Positions 48,100 to 57,345 are shown, numbered from the stretch's first letter. The stretch is DNA of 64,000 nt from GJ-E10 sp035625725 (GCA_035625725.1 DASPPB010000067.1:1-64000), one strand, 5' to 3'. Notes: generated by a model not told the origin, from the letters alone. Made by a program: numbers and translations.

Positions 48100-48873
48100 A
48101 TGCCGCCGAATTCGCAGGCCGCGGGAGCGGTCACCCTTTCCGAATCCAACGGAGTGCGGTATTTGCACTTTGGCACCGAGTGGGTGCAAGGCGCCATGCG
48201 CCTGGCGCATCCCTATCGCCTGGAGCTCGAATACCAGCAGCACATGATGGCGCCGCTACTGTTCGAACCGGCGCCGGAGCGGGTGCTGCAGCTTGGGTTG
48301 GGTGCGGCCGCGCTGACGAAGTTTTGCCACCGGCACTTGCGGCAGAGCCGCATCGTGGCCGTGGACATCGATCCGGCGGTCATTCGCGTTGCTCGGCAAT
48401 GGTTTGCGCTGCCGCAGGACGACGCGCGCATGCGCGTGCTTCGCGCCGATGCGGGGGCGTATGTCCGGCGCGTGTCGGCCAGCACCGATTGGCTGCAGGT
48501 CGACTTGTACGATGCCCAGGCGCGGGGGCCGGTATTCGATGACGTCGCCTTTTATCGCGCCTGTCGTGGCGCCTTGCGCGACGGGGGTGTGGGCGCTTTT
48601 AACCTCTTTGGCCGTTCGCTCGCGCCGAGCCTGGCGGCCTTGAGCGCGGCCTTCGGGCCGCGCTGGCTGCGCTTGCCGCGCACCGCGGCGGGCAACTGCG
48701 TGGTGCTGGCCTTTGCCGGAACGCCGGTCGAATGGGATGGCGAGGAACTGCTGCGGCGCGCGCAGGCGCTTGAGCGCCGGTTCGGATGGCCTGCCGGCTC
48801 CTGGCTGCGGGGCTTGCGAAGCGCTTCGGGGCAGCGCATGGTGCTCAGCCCGGGTTTTCGCCTGTTCCTGTGA
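48100..48873 (+). CDS. Spermidine-synthase-like methyltransferase-fold protein
   Basis: This 257-residue protein has a class I SAM-binding-type fold with VLQLGLGAAALTKFCH (about 61-76) as glycine loop, IVAVDIDPAVIRVAR (about 85-99) with the acidic ribose-binding residue, and WLQVDLYDA (about 128-136). This fits the spermidine synthase-like (SpeE-related) family that also occurs without polyamine activity. The N-terminal strand domain of true SpeE is partly present (GVRYLHFGTEWVQGAMRL). The substrate is unknown. It lies between the two DUF1631 paralogues, which suggests a shared role. Confidence 0.8.
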   Translation: MPPNSQAAGAVTLSESNGVRYLHFGTEWVQGAMRLAHPYRLELEYQQHMMAPLLFEPAPERVLQLGLGAAALTKFCHRHLRQSRIVAVDIDPAVIRVARQWFALPQDDARMRVLRADAGAYVRRVSASTDWLQVDLYDAQARGPVFDDVAFYRACRGALRDGGVGAFNLFGRSLAPSLAALSAAFGPRWLRLPRTAAGNCVVLAFAGTPVEWDGEELLRRAQALERRFGWPAGSWLRGLRSASGQRMVLSPGFRLFL

Positions 48874-48963
48874 CACATTCACGCGAGACCAAAGGTCCGG
48901 TGGGCTGCCGCCGTCGTCGCTTTGGTCGAAAACTTTATGCCGTATTCGGGCCGCTAAACCGGC

Positions 48964-48991
48964 TTGACAGATCGATTGCGCAGGCTACAGT
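48964..48991 (+). promoter_or_regulatory. Sigma-70 promoter upstream of the second DUF1631 gene
   Basis: A perfect -35 TTGACA at 48964-48969 and a -10 TACAGT (four of six) at 48986-48991 are separated by 16 bases, about 45 bases before the start at 49037. The second DUF1631 gene and the following ATPase can therefore be transcribed separately from the first part of the cluster. Confidence 0.6.
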
Positions 48992-49036
48992 CGACGGTAG
49001 TTCCGGACCAATTCCTGGGCCTGCCGCCGCCCTTTG

Positions 49037-51460
49037 ATGAACGGCCAAACTCCACCTGCCGCAGGCGCTTCGAGCCCTCTGCCATATTTTTCCGCTAGCC
49101 AGTCACTAGCACTGCTGCGTTCCGCGGCGGCCATCTCGTGCGAGCTGATGGGGCGCTCGTTTCCAGAGATTGTCGAGCTCGTGCGCGACAGCCTGGCGAC
49201 ACGCTGGGATTTTGACGTCGGTTCACCGCTGGTGCAGCGCCTGCTGGCTACCAAGGCCGATGCCTTACGCGACGCCTTTTTGCGCCGTTTACCGGAAAAG
49301 CAGGATCAAGCCTTCGAGCGGCTCATGGCGCCGCGCAAACCCGTCAACCTGATCGGCGAGCTCGATGCCGCGACGCTCGAACTGGTTGCCGATACCGACG
49401 ACGGCGGCGAGGCGGTCGCGGCGCGCGCTGCGCGGCGCATGCGCGGGTTGGTCGAGGAGCCGCTGCGCGAGGTGCAGCTGATCGTCAGCTTTCTAAGCGG
49501 CCGCGAACAGGTGGCGTTCGCTGACAACCCCTTCAGCCCGGACGTGATGGTGCCTGCGTTGCTGCAAGGCGCGATCGACGTCAACCTGCATCCCGAGGCC
49601 TGGGTGTTTTTCCTGACTTCGTTTGAGCCCGATATCGCCGCTGAGATCGGTCGAATCGCGCAGGCGCTGCTCGACCACTTTCGCGCCCACGGCATTGACG
49701 CGCGCGCGGTGCGCCGTGCACGTCGCCCCACACCCGCGCCGCTGCCGACAAGTTCGAGCGGGCGTACGGGCGCGGCCGCCGCGGGCGGCGCAGCGTGGGC
49801 GCCGTCCACGGCAGCCTCGACGGGCGCGCCCGGGTTGGGCGGTGCAGGCGCCCTGCCGGCTGGCGAGCCGGTGGTGGTGCACGGCGGAAACGCGAGCCTG
49901 ACAGCAGGCAGCAGCGGCGTGGATGCGTCAGCCGATGCCCGCGCGATCCTCAAGGAGCTTTTGGCGCGGCTGCAGGCCAATGTTTCGGGCGACGTGCTGC
50001 CGCCGCTCGCCTCGGGGCAAGGTGCCGTCGCGCCGACGCTGCTCGGAGCGCTCGCCGAGTTGCAGAACCTCGGCCTGGAGGGCATTCACGGAGCGCTGTT
50101 TGCCGGTACGCCGGCGGGCTCCATCAACGCGTGGCGGGAGCATCTCATTTCGCAGTCGACGCGAACGGTCGACAAACTCACGATCGAAATCGTGGGGATG
50201 ATGTTTGATCACGTCTTGCGCGACACGCAGGTGCCCTCGGAGATCAAGGCTTTGCTCTCGCGGCTGCAGTTTCCGGTCCTCAAGGCGGCGCTGCTCGATG
50301 CGGCTTTTTTCGCGTCGAGTTCGCATCCGGCCCGGCGCCTGATCGATCGCATTGCGGCTGCGGCAGTCGGCTGGGAGCCCTACGGCGATGAAAACGAGCG
50401 CTTTCGCGAGCAAGTCGACCGCCTTGTGCGTCGCGTGATGGTCGAATTCGACCGCGACATCGGCCTCTTCGAGCGCGTGCTAAACGAATTTGAGGAGTTT
50501 CTGGGCGACAGCGAACCGCGCGAGAGCGACCCAATCGCGCGCGCCAAGCGCGCGCTCGAGGAGGCGGAAAAGCGCGAAGTGCTCACGATCAACACGACCC
50601 TGCAGGTGCGGCGGGCCTTCGAGCGGGTAGAGCTCGAGTCCTACCTCAAGGATTTCCTCCTCGGTCCGTGGGTGCAGGTGCTCGTGCAGGCCAGTCTGCG
50701 CGACGACGAGACCAAGGGTTACTCGAAGAGTTTTCGGGAGGCGATCCACGAGATGGTCTGGAGCGTGCAGCCCAAGGCAACGGCCGAAGAACGGCGCCGG
50801 CTCGTGGAACTCATCCCGGTGCTCACGCGCATCATCCGTGATGGCCTGGCCCTGATCCGCTTTCCGCAGCGCGACCAGGAGGAGTTCCTGCAGAACCTTA
50901 TGGCCGCTCATGCCTATGCGGTCAAACCGACCGACCAGGCGACCTATATACGCAATTCCTTGCAGTCCTCGGAGATTCGCGCCAAGATTGACGGTCTTCA
51001 GCTGACCGCCTCGTTTCCCCTGACGGCGATCCCCGGCGGCGTGAAGGTGCCCACACGGGCGGTGCTGCGTGCCGCTGCGGAGCACGAGATCGACTTGTCG
51101 GTGCCCGAAGCGCTCACCGACGTGGGAACGATCGACAAAACCGAGCAAGCGCGCATGGATCAGGACCTGTCGCATTGGACGCGCGGCAGCTGGTTTGAGC
51201 TTTGGAACGGTGAGGCCTTTGTCCGGGCGCGCCTGCGATGGATCAGCCCCCTGCGTACGATGTACCTGTTTACGAGCGGCCCGGAAAATCACAGCCATGT
51301 GATGTCTCCGGACCTGATTCGCTCGTACCTGCGGCGCGACTTCATCCGTCCGCTGGAGAGCGCGCCGCTCACCGAGCGCGCCGCGCAAGCGGTGGTGGCC
51401 GACTTCTCCAATACGCCGGAGCGTGCGGCCGAACTGGCCGGTCGTATGGCGGTCGCGTAG
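49037..51460 (+). CDS. DUF1631 family protein (second paralogue)
   Basis: The 807-residue protein parallels the first paralogue: an N-terminal helical region with FLSGREQVAFADNPFSPDVMVPALL, a low-complexity Ala/Gly/Thr/Ser linker (about 230-285), helical DUF1631 core with SRLQFPVLKAALLDAAFFASSSHPARRLID region, shared MVWSVQPKATAEERRRLVEL, and a C-terminal beta domain with HWTRGSWFELWNGEAFVRAR and MYLFTSG. Function is unknown. The ATG at 49037 follows a TTG in the same frame. It overlaps or abuts the following GspE/PilB-like ATPase gene, whose open frame begins inside this one. Confidence 0.85.
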   Translation: MNGQTPPAAGASSPLPYFSASQSLALLRSAAAISCELMGRSFPEIVELVRDSLATRWDFDVGSPLVQRLLATKADALRDAFLRRLPEKQDQAFERLMAPRKPVNLIGELDAATLELVADTDDGGEAVAARAARRMRGLVEEPLREVQLIVSFLSGREQVAFADNPFSPDVMVPALLQGAIDVNLHPEAWVFFLTSFEPDIAAEIGRIAQALLDHFRAHGIDARAVRRARRPTPAPLPTSSSGRTGAAAAGGAAWAPSTAASTGAPGLGGAGALPAGEPVVVHGGNASLTAGSSGVDASADARAILKELLARLQANVSGDVLPPLASGQGAVAPTLLGALAELQNLGLEGIHGALFAGTPAGSINAWREHLISQSTRTVDKLTIEIVGMMFDHVLRDTQVPSEIKALLSRLQFPVLKAALLDAAFFASSSHPARRLIDRIAAAAVGWEPYGDENERFREQVDRLVRRVMVEFDRDIGLFERVLNEFEEFLGDSEPRESDPIARAKRALEEAEKREVLTINTTLQVRRAFERVELESYLKDFLLGPWVQVLVQASLRDDETKGYSKSFREAIHEMVWSVQPKATAEERRRLVELIPVLTRIIRDGLALIRFPQRDQEEFLQNLMAAHAYAVKPTDQATYIRNSLQSSEIRAKIDGLQLTASFPLTAIPGGVKVPTRAVLRAAAEHEIDLSVPEALTDVGTIDKTEQARMDQDLSHWTRGSWFELWNGEAFVRARLRWISPLRTMYLFTSGPENHSHVMSPDLIRSYLRRDFIRPLESAPLTERAAQAVVADFSNTPERAAELAGRMAVA

Positions 51461-51533
51461 TCATGCGCAGCCGCCCGCGGCCTTTGTTTGGGCTGCCGCC
51501 AGCTGGCCCAACGGCGGCCCAGCGTCCGTTGCA

Positions 51534-53351
51534 GTGCACTCCGTAAAGCGCGGCGCCGAACCCGCGGCTTCGGCGCCCGCCGCAGCCTTGCGGCCGCCTG
51601 CTCCCCACGCGCGCCTGACGCTGCGTTTTGTCGTGCAGCGGCTTGTCGAGGACGGTCTGTTGGCTCGCGCCGACGCGGACCGTATCTTCGCGGTCGCGGA
51701 TCGCGACCGCAACGGCCACCCGCTCGTGCTCGTGGCCGAGATGAACTTTCGCACGGCCGACGGCGAACATCGGCTGCTGGACCTGGAAGCGCTGACGCAA
51801 TGGCTGGCGCAGCTCTCCGGCTTGCCCTATCAGCACATCGACCCGCTCAAGGTGGATTTCACGCGCGTCGTCGACGTGATGTCCAGCGCCTACGCCACCG
51901 GCAATTCGATTCTGCCCATCGCCGTCTCGCCAGTCGAAGTCATGGTCGCGACCTGCGAGCCGTTTCTCGACGGGTGGGTGCGCGAGATCGAGCAGGTGAT
52001 GAAGAAGACGGTTCGGCGGGTCGTGGCCAACCCGCTGGACGTGGCGCGCTTTACCACCGAGTTCTACAAGCTGGCTCAGTCCGTCAAGGGCGCGAGCAAG
52101 TCCGGCGCGTCGAGCTTGGTGAGTAACTTCGAGCAGCTCGTGGAGTTGGGGGGCAAGGTCGAAGCCAACGATGCCCATGTCATCCATATTGTCGACTGGA
52201 TCTTGCAATACGCATTTGACCAGCGGGCCAGTGATATCCATCTGGAGCCCAAGCGCGATCAGGGCATCGCGCGCTTCCGCATCGATGGCGTGCTGCATCA
52301 GGTCTATCAGGTGCCGCTGGGCGTGATGCAGGCCATGACGAGCCGCATCAAGTTGCTGGGACGCATGGACGTCGTCGAGCGGCGGCGTCCGCAGGACGGG
52401 CGCATCAAGACGCGCATTGGCGGCGACGGAGGACGCGAAGTCGAAATCCGCCTCTCGAGCCTGCCCACCGCATTCGGCGAAAAGCTGGTGATGCGCATCT
52501 TCGATCCCGAGGTCGTGGTGCGCAGCTATGCCGAACTGGGATTTTCCGATACGGACGCCAAGACCTGGGCCGGGTTGATCACCCGCCCTTCCGGAATCAT
52601 TTTCGTGACGGGCCCGACGGGCTCGGGCAAGACGACCACCCTGTACTCGACGCTCAAGCAGCTCGCAACTGACGAAGTCAATGTCAGTACCGTCGAGGAC
52701 CCAATCGAGATGGTCGATCCGAGCCTCAACCAGATGCAGGTTCAGCATGGTATCGAGCTGGGATTTGCCGACGGACTGCGTGCCCTGATGCGGCAGGACC
52801 CGGACGTCATCATGGTCGGCGAGGTGCGCGACAAGGAAACGGCCGATATGGCGGTGCAGGCAGCGCTGACCGGTCACCTCGTGTTTTCCACCTTGCACAC
52901 CAACGACGCGGCGGCTTCGATCGCGCGCTTGACCGAGCTCGGCGTCCCGCGCTATCTGATCAATGCCACGGTCATCGGGATTTTGGCGCAGCGACTGGTG
53001 CGTACGCTGTGTCCACACTGCAAGGCTCTCGACGTCACGGTCGACGAGGCCCTGTGGCAGGAGCTGGTGGCTCCGTGGCGCTCGGCCGCGCCCCAGCAGG
53101 TCGGCCGGCCGGTAGGGTGCCTGGAATGCCGGCGCACGGGCTATCTGGGTCGCACGGGTCTGGTGGAGTTGCTCGTGGTGAGCGACGCCATTCGCTTGCT
53201 GATCGCCCAGGGTGCGGACATGCAGCAAATCCGCAATCAGGCCGCGCGCGAGGGTCTGCGTTCAATGCGGATCTCGGGCGCCGAGAAAATCGCCCACGGT
53301 CTGACGACCGTGGAGGAAGTCATGGGTGCCGCCCCTCCTTTCGGCGGTTGA
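51534..53351 (+). CDS. GspE/PilB-type secretion or pilus ATPase
   Basis: Counted from the GTG at 51534 the protein has 605 residues. An N-terminal MshEN-like region (about 25-210) precedes the ATPase core with ASDIHLEP, Walker A GPTGSGKT (360-367), the Asp box VSTVEDPIEMVDPSLNQMQV, Walker B DPDVIMVGEVRD, His box TGHLVFSTLHTND and the tetracysteine zinc site CPHC...CLECRRTGYLGRTG. That is the type II secretion/type IV pilus assembly (GspE/PilB) family. The start is unsure: the frame is open back to 51423 inside DUF1631 and no ribosome site decides. No secretin or other pilus genes lie nearby; the neighbours are DUF1631 genes. MshEN domains can bind c-di-GMP, but I cannot confirm the binding motif. 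Confidence 0.9.
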   Translation: MHSVKRGAEPAASAPAAALRPPAPHARLTLRFVVQRLVEDGLLARADADRIFAVADRDRNGHPLVLVAEMNFRTADGEHRLLDLEALTQWLAQLSGLPYQHIDPLKVDFTRVVDVMSSAYATGNSILPIAVSPVEVMVATCEPFLDGWVREIEQVMKKTVRRVVANPLDVARFTTEFYKLAQSVKGASKSGASSLVSNFEQLVELGGKVEANDAHVIHIVDWILQYAFDQRASDIHLEPKRDQGIARFRIDGVLHQVYQVPLGVMQAMTSRIKLLGRMDVVERRRPQDGRIKTRIGGDGGREVEIRLSSLPTAFGEKLVMRIFDPEVVVRSYAELGFSDTDAKTWAGLITRPSGIIFVTGPTGSGKTTTLYSTLKQLATDEVNVSTVEDPIEMVDPSLNQMQVQHGIELGFADGLRALMRQDPDVIMVGEVRDKETADMAVQAALTGHLVFSTLHTNDAAASIARLTELGVPRYLINATVIGILAQRLVRTLCPHCKALDVTVDEALWQELVAPWRSAAPQQVGRPVGCLECRRTGYLGRTGLVELLVVSDAIRLLIAQGADMQQIRNQAAREGLRSMRISGAEKIAHGLTTVEEVMGAAPPFGG

Positions 53352-53363
53352 CCGAAGCCGGCT

Positions 53364-54536
53364 TTATCGGGCGAGCGCGCGCATTGCGCGCGTCAGTCCC
53401 TCCAGGGTCAGAGGATACATCTTGTCGGCCAGGATCCGTCGGATGATCGACGTCGACTGGCGGTAGGCCCACAGGGACTCGGGCTCCGGATTGATCCATG
53501 CGAAGCGCGGAAACTGTGTGATCAGTCGCTGGAGCCAGACAGCACCGGGCTCGGCGTTATCGTATTCGATGGATCCGTGCGCTTGCAGAATTTCGTACGG
53601 ACTCATCGTCGCGTCGCCGACGAACACGAGCTTGTAGTCCCGGTTGTATTTGCGCAGAATGTCGCGCGTGTCGAAACGTTCGCGCGAGCGTCGCGCGTTG
53701 CTGCGCCAGAGCTGGTCGTAGACGCAGTTGTGGAAATAATAAAAATGCAGGTGTTGGAACTGAGCCCGCGTGGCCGAAAAAAGCTCCTCGACGACTTTGA
53801 TGTGCTCATCCATCGTCCCGCCGACGTCGAGCAACATGAGCACCTTGACCCGGTTGTGGCGCTGCGGCACGAGCTTGAGATCCAGATGCCCGGCATTGCG
53901 CGCCGTCTTATCGATCGTGTCGGGCAAGTCGAGTTCCAGTTCATTGCCCTCGCGCGCAAACCGGCGCAGGCGCCGCAGGGCCACTTGGATGTTGCGCGTG
54001 CCCAATTGCACCTGGTCGTCGTAGTCCCGGTAGGCGCGCGCCGCCCAAACTTTGACGGCGCCGCGGTTACCCTGCGACGGGCCCCCGACGCGAATTCCCT
54101 CGGGATGCGCACCGGCGTGACCGAAGGGCGAGGTGCCGCCGGTGCCGATCCATTTGCTGCCGCCATGGTGGGCGGCGTCTTGCTCGGCCAGGCGCTTGCG
54201 AAATTCCTCGAAGAGCCGGTTCCAGCCCAGCTTCTCCAGGCGCGCCAGCTCGGAAGCGGAGAGACTGCGCCGCAGCTGTTGGCGCAGCCACTCGGCCGGC
54301 ACTTCGGCCGTCCCCGGGCCGCCGGCGGCCAGCCCGCGAACGTACTCGGCAAACGCGCGGTCGTAGCGGTCGAAACCGGATTCGTCCTTAATCAGGCAGG
54401 TGCGCGCGAGAAAGTAAAAGTCGTCGAGCGATGGCCCGATCACGTCTTTTTGCAGCGCCTCGAGCAGCGTCAGCAGCTCGTTGATCGACACCGGCAGGCG
54501 CGCTGCGCGCAGATGCAAGAAAAAGTCGACGAGCAT
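53364..54536 (-). CDS. VWA-domain protein (CoxE-like), MoxR partner
   Basis: The 390-residue protein has a helical N-terminal part (about 1-125), a Gly-rich linker (about 123-160) and a VWA-like domain (about 225-385) whose metal site reads LLDVGGTMD, with Asp237, Gly239 and Thr241 in the DxSxS positions. The middle residue is Gly instead of Ser, so metal binding may be weak. This matches the DUF58/CoxE-like VWA proteins that work with MoxR ATPases, which remodel or insert metal cofactors into enzymes. Its ATG shares a base with the MoxR stop; translation is coupled. Confidence 0.88.
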   Translation of the reverse strand: MLVDFFLHLRAARLPVSINELLTLLEALQKDVIGPSLDDFYFLARTCLIKDESGFDRYDRAFAEYVRGLAAGGPGTAEVPAEWLRQQLRRSLSASELARLEKLGWNRLFEEFRKRLAEQDAAHHGGSKWIGTGGTSPFGHAGAHPEGIRVGGPSQGNRGAVKVWAARAYRDYDDQVQLGTRNIQVALRRLRRFAREGNELELDLPDTIDKTARNAGHLDLKLVPQRHNRVKVLMLLDVGGTMDEHIKVVEELFSATRAQFQHLHFYYFHNCVYDQLWRSNARRSRERFDTRDILRKYNRDYKLVFVGDATMSPYEILQAHGSIEYDNAEPGAVWLQRLITQFPRFAWINPEPESLWAYRQSTSIIRRILADKMYPLTLEGLTRAMRALAR

Positions 54537-55396
54537 CAGCGGCCCTGGCGATTCATTTCGACGAGTCGCTCGAACAGGTGCAAATCCTGTTCGTTCTTGA
54601 GCAAGGCGCCAGCCAAGGGCGGCACGAAAATCGCCGAATCGCTTGCATGCAGTGCCTCGGGCGGAATCTGCTCCGCGACAAGTAGCCGCAGCCAGTCGAG
54701 CAGTTCCGAGGTCGAGGGTTTTTTCTTCAGGCCGGGCAGGTCCCGGATGGCAAAAAAAGACTCGAGCGCATTGCGCAGCAAATCGACACGCAGGCGAGGG
54801 AAGTGCACGTCGACGATCTGCTGCATCGTCGCGCGGTCCGGAAACCGTATGTAATGAAAAAAGCAGCGGCGCAAAAATGCATCGGGCAGGTCTTTTTCAT
54901 TGTTCGAAGTGATCACGACCAGCGGTCGGTGGACCGCCCGAATCGTCTGGCGCGTTTCGTAGACCGCGAACTCCATTCGATCGAGCTCGCGCAGCAGGTC
55001 GTTGGGGAATTCGATGTCGGCCTTGTCGACCTCGTCGATCAACAGGACCGCCGGCTGCGGACTTTCGAACGCCTGCCAGAGCACGCCGCGCACGATGTAG
55101 TTGCCGATGTCGGCCACGCGCGGATCGCCCAGCTGGGAGTCGCGCAGGCGCGAGACGGCGTCATACTCATAGAGCCCCTGCTGGGCCTTGGTCGTGGACT
55201 TGATGTGCCATGCAAACAGCGGCATTTCGAGCGCCGCTGCCACCTCCTCGGCAAGCATCGTCTTGCCGGTCCCCGGCTCCCCCTTGATGAGCAAGGGTCG
55301 CTGCAAGGTGAGCGCGGCGTTGACGGCAAGCCGCAGGTCCTCGCTGGCGACATAGTTTTGCGACCCCTCAAATCGACGTGTCGTAGCTCTATTCAT
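54536..55396 (-). CDS. MoxR-family AAA+ ATPase
   Basis: The 286-residue ATPase has Walker A GEPGTGKT (39-46), Walker B LLIDEVDKAD (118-127), sensor SNNEKDLPDAFLRRC and the C-terminal lid, all typical of MoxR. GGAGG correctly placed before the ATG at 55396 fixes the start; the frame upstream overlaps DUF1841. MoxR ATPases act as chaperones together with VWA proteins, and the partner gene follows immediately. The client is not identifiable from context. Confidence 0.93.
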   Translation of the reverse strand: MNRATTRRFEGSQNYVASEDLRLAVNAALTLQRPLLIKGEPGTGKTMLAEEVAAALEMPLFAWHIKSTTKAQQGLYEYDAVSRLRDSQLGDPRVADIGNYIVRGVLWQAFESPQPAVLLIDEVDKADIEFPNDLLRELDRMEFAVYETRQTIRAVHRPLVVITSNNEKDLPDAFLRRCFFHYIRFPDRATMQQIVDVHFPRLRVDLLRNALESFFAIRDLPGLKKKPSTSELLDWLRLLVAEQIPPEALHASDSAIFVPPLAGALLKNEQDLHLFERLVEMNRQGR

Positions 55397-55845
55397 GAAT
55401 TCCTCCGCCCCAGCCGACGCTGCAGGCACTCCAGGTAAGCGGCTTCCGTTGCCCGTATGTCCGACGACAGGGAGCCGCGCTGCGCCTGCCAGAGCATTTC
55501 GCCCAGACATTCCATTGCTTGGTGAAAGGCGGCATGGCGATCACCGTAGCGCACCTGCAGCGCCTCGAGCAATGCCCGGATGCCACGCGGCGAATCGACC
55601 GAGACTTGGTCTTCCAACGTAAGATGCATCGACAGATGCAAGAATGGGTTTTCACGCCCGAGCTCCACCGGGAACTGTGCGGCGACGGCGGCGTCGGCCT
55701 GCGCGAGAAGCTCCTGGTACTCGGGATGCTCGAGTATGCAGGCGATGGCGACGCGTTCGAGCGGTGAGGTTTCGGCTCCCGCGAGATGCCGGAGCCAGGC
55801 CTCACAGAAGAAGCGTCGAACGTCCTCGAGAGTTGGCTGCAGCAT
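55393..55845 (-). CDS. DUF1841 family protein
   Basis: From the ATG beginning MLQPTLEDVRRFF the protein has 150 residues and shows the DUF1841 signatures RRFFCEAWLRHLAG, LEHPEYQELL and ENPFLHLSMHLTLEDQVSVD. The family is small, mostly helical and confined to beta- and gammaproteobacteria; its function is unknown. The His-rich HLSMHL segment could bind a metal or haem, which is a guess. Its TGA overlaps the MoxR ATG by four bases. Confidence 0.88.
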   Translation of the reverse strand: MLQPTLEDVRRFFCEAWLRHLAGAETSPLERVAIACILEHPEYQELLAQADAAVAAQFPVELGRENPFLHLSMHLTLEDQVSVDSPRGIRALLEALQVRYGDRHAAFHQAMECLGEMLWQAQRGSLSSDIRATEAAYLECLQRRLGRRNS

Positions 55846-55883
55846 GCGGTGGGTTTCCGGGCGGGTGGCATCGCGGGACCAGG

Positions 55884-56531
55884 CTAGCTCGCCTTCGGCG
55901 CCGGAGTCTTGGGTTTGTATTCGCACTGCCGCGAAATCACGCAGCGCCAGCATTCCGGCTTTCGCGCCTTGCACACGTAGCGTCCATGCAGTATGAGCCA
56001 ATGGTGTGCATCGTGCCGATATTTTTCCGGAACAACCTGACCCAGCTGCCGCTCGACCTCGCGCACGTTCTTGCCACGCGCAAGGCCCGTGCGATTGGCC
56101 ACGCGAAAGCAGTGGGTATCAACGGCAATGCAAGGCTCCCCGAATGCGATGTTGAGTACGACGCTTGCGCTCTTGCGGCCCACTCCCGGAAGCGATTCGA
56201 GCTCCTCGCGCGTACGCGGCACGGCTCCGCCGTAGCGCTCGCGGAGCTGCCGGCACAGGGCGATGATATGACGCGCTTTGGAGCGGTACAGGCCGATGGC
56301 GTGGATGTAGGCGGCCAGACCCGACTCGCCGAGGGCCTCGATCGCAGCCGGCGTGTTCGCTTTGGCGAACAGGACCTCAGTGGCCGCGTTGACGCTGCGG
56401 TCGGTTGCCTGGGCGGATAGCACGACGGCAACAAGCAGCTCGAAGGGCGAGGCGTAGCGCAGTTCCCCCTGCGGGTGCGGGTTGGCCCGCGCAAAGGCCT
56501 CGAACATTGCCCGACGCTGACTTGGCGTCAC
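55884..56531 (-). CDS. nth: Endonuclease III
   Basis: The 215-residue DNA glycosylase/lyase has the helix-hairpin-helix LPGVGRKSASVVLN with catalytic Lys120, Asp138 in AVDTHC, and the C-terminal [4Fe-4S] cluster Cys-x6-Cys-x2-Cys-x5-Cys in CKARKPECWRCVISRQC. The key residues carry the same numbers as in E. coli Nth. It removes oxidised pyrimidines in base-excision repair. Its ATGA start overlaps the stop of rnfB. Confidence 0.97.
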   Translation of the reverse strand: MTPSQRRAMFEAFARANPHPQGELRYASPFELLVAVVLSAQATDRSVNAATEVLFAKANTPAAIEALGESGLAAYIHAIGLYRSKARHIIALCRQLRERYGGAVPRTREELESLPGVGRKSASVVLNIAFGEPCIAVDTHCFRVANRTGLARGKNVREVERQLGQVVPEKYRHDAHHWLILHGRYVCKARKPECWRCVISRQCEYKPKTPAPKAS

Positions 56532-57271
56532 GCGGGCCCCTGAGTCACGTGGTCGGAGTGCGGCGCCTCGGTCCGGCTGGCGCGGCGAAGGCGCACGCGG
56601 GCCAGTGCGGCCTCGACGATCGCTTTGCGGCGTGCAAGCTCCGCTTGGTCCAGATCACCACGCGCGTCGAGTTCGTCGAGCTTGCGCAGGGCCTTGGCGC
56701 ACAGGCGATCGTCGTTTTCGCGGCGCTCCCGAGACAATCGCGCGTTGCGCGCGAGCATGCGCTGGCGCGCCTCGTCGGCATCCCGAGGCGTCCAGGCACG
56801 CGCCGGCACGACGGGGAGCATCTCGATGCAGTCCATCGGGCACGGCGGCAGGCACAGCTCGCAGCCAGTGCACTGCGCCGTCAAAACGGTGTGCATCCGC
56901 TTTACTGCACCCACAATCGCATCGACCGGACAGGCCTGCAGGCACAGCGTGCAGCCAATGCAGCGACCCTCGTCGATGCGCGCAACGGGCAGTGCGCGGT
57001 GCTGGCCGCACGAGGAATCGAGCGGCAGCACTGCGCGGCCCAGCAGGGACGCAAGCCTGCCGATGACCGCATCGCCCCCGGGCGGACAGCGGTTGATCGG
57101 TGCCTGCCCGCTCGCCAGCGCACGCGCGTAGGGCAGGCAACCCTCGAAGCCGCACTTGCGACATTGCGTCTGGGGTAAAACCGCATCAATGGCGTGCACA
57201 AGAAGCGCGTCGGCGGCCGCGGTCTCGGCGACGAAGCCCTCGTTGTCTGAGACATCACTGCGCGGCTGCAT
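56528..57271 (-). CDS. RnfB/RsxB-like iron-sulfur protein
   Basis: The 247-residue protein has an Fe-S domain CRKCGFEGCLPYARAL with a further Cys (CPPGG), as in RnfB, followed by two ferredoxin motifs CIGCTLCLQACP and CTGCELCLPPCP for two [4Fe-4S] clusters (about 104-152). The charged C-terminal half (about 160-247) is helical. There is no N-terminal membrane anchor as in E. coli RsxB, and no other rnf genes are near. Short soluble RnfB homologues next to nth are common in betaproteobacteria. It could supply electrons for keeping Fe-S proteins, including Nth, reduced; that is inference. Confidence 0.9.
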   Translation of the reverse strand: MQPRSDVSDNEGFVAETAAADALLVHAIDAVLPQTQCRKCGFEGCLPYARALASGQAPINRCPPGGDAVIGRLASLLGRAVLPLDSSCGQHRALPVARIDEGRCIGCTLCLQACPVDAIVGAVKRMHTVLTAQCTGCELCLPPCPMDCIEMLPVVPARAWTPRDADEARQRMLARNARLSRERRENDDRLCAKALRKLDELDARGDLDQAELARRKAIVEAALARVRLRRASRTEAPHSDHVTQGPA

Positions 57272-57345
57272 GGCGCCATTATCCTAGAGCAAACGGTCGC
57301 AAGACACGCGCTCGGCCCCGCCCGAGCGCAACGCAAGGGCACTGC

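Noticed and set aside
51369..53228. 619-codon minus-strand frame opposite the GspE-like gene
   Set aside because: Antisense shadow of the ATPase gene; the sense strand carries all Walker and zinc motifs.
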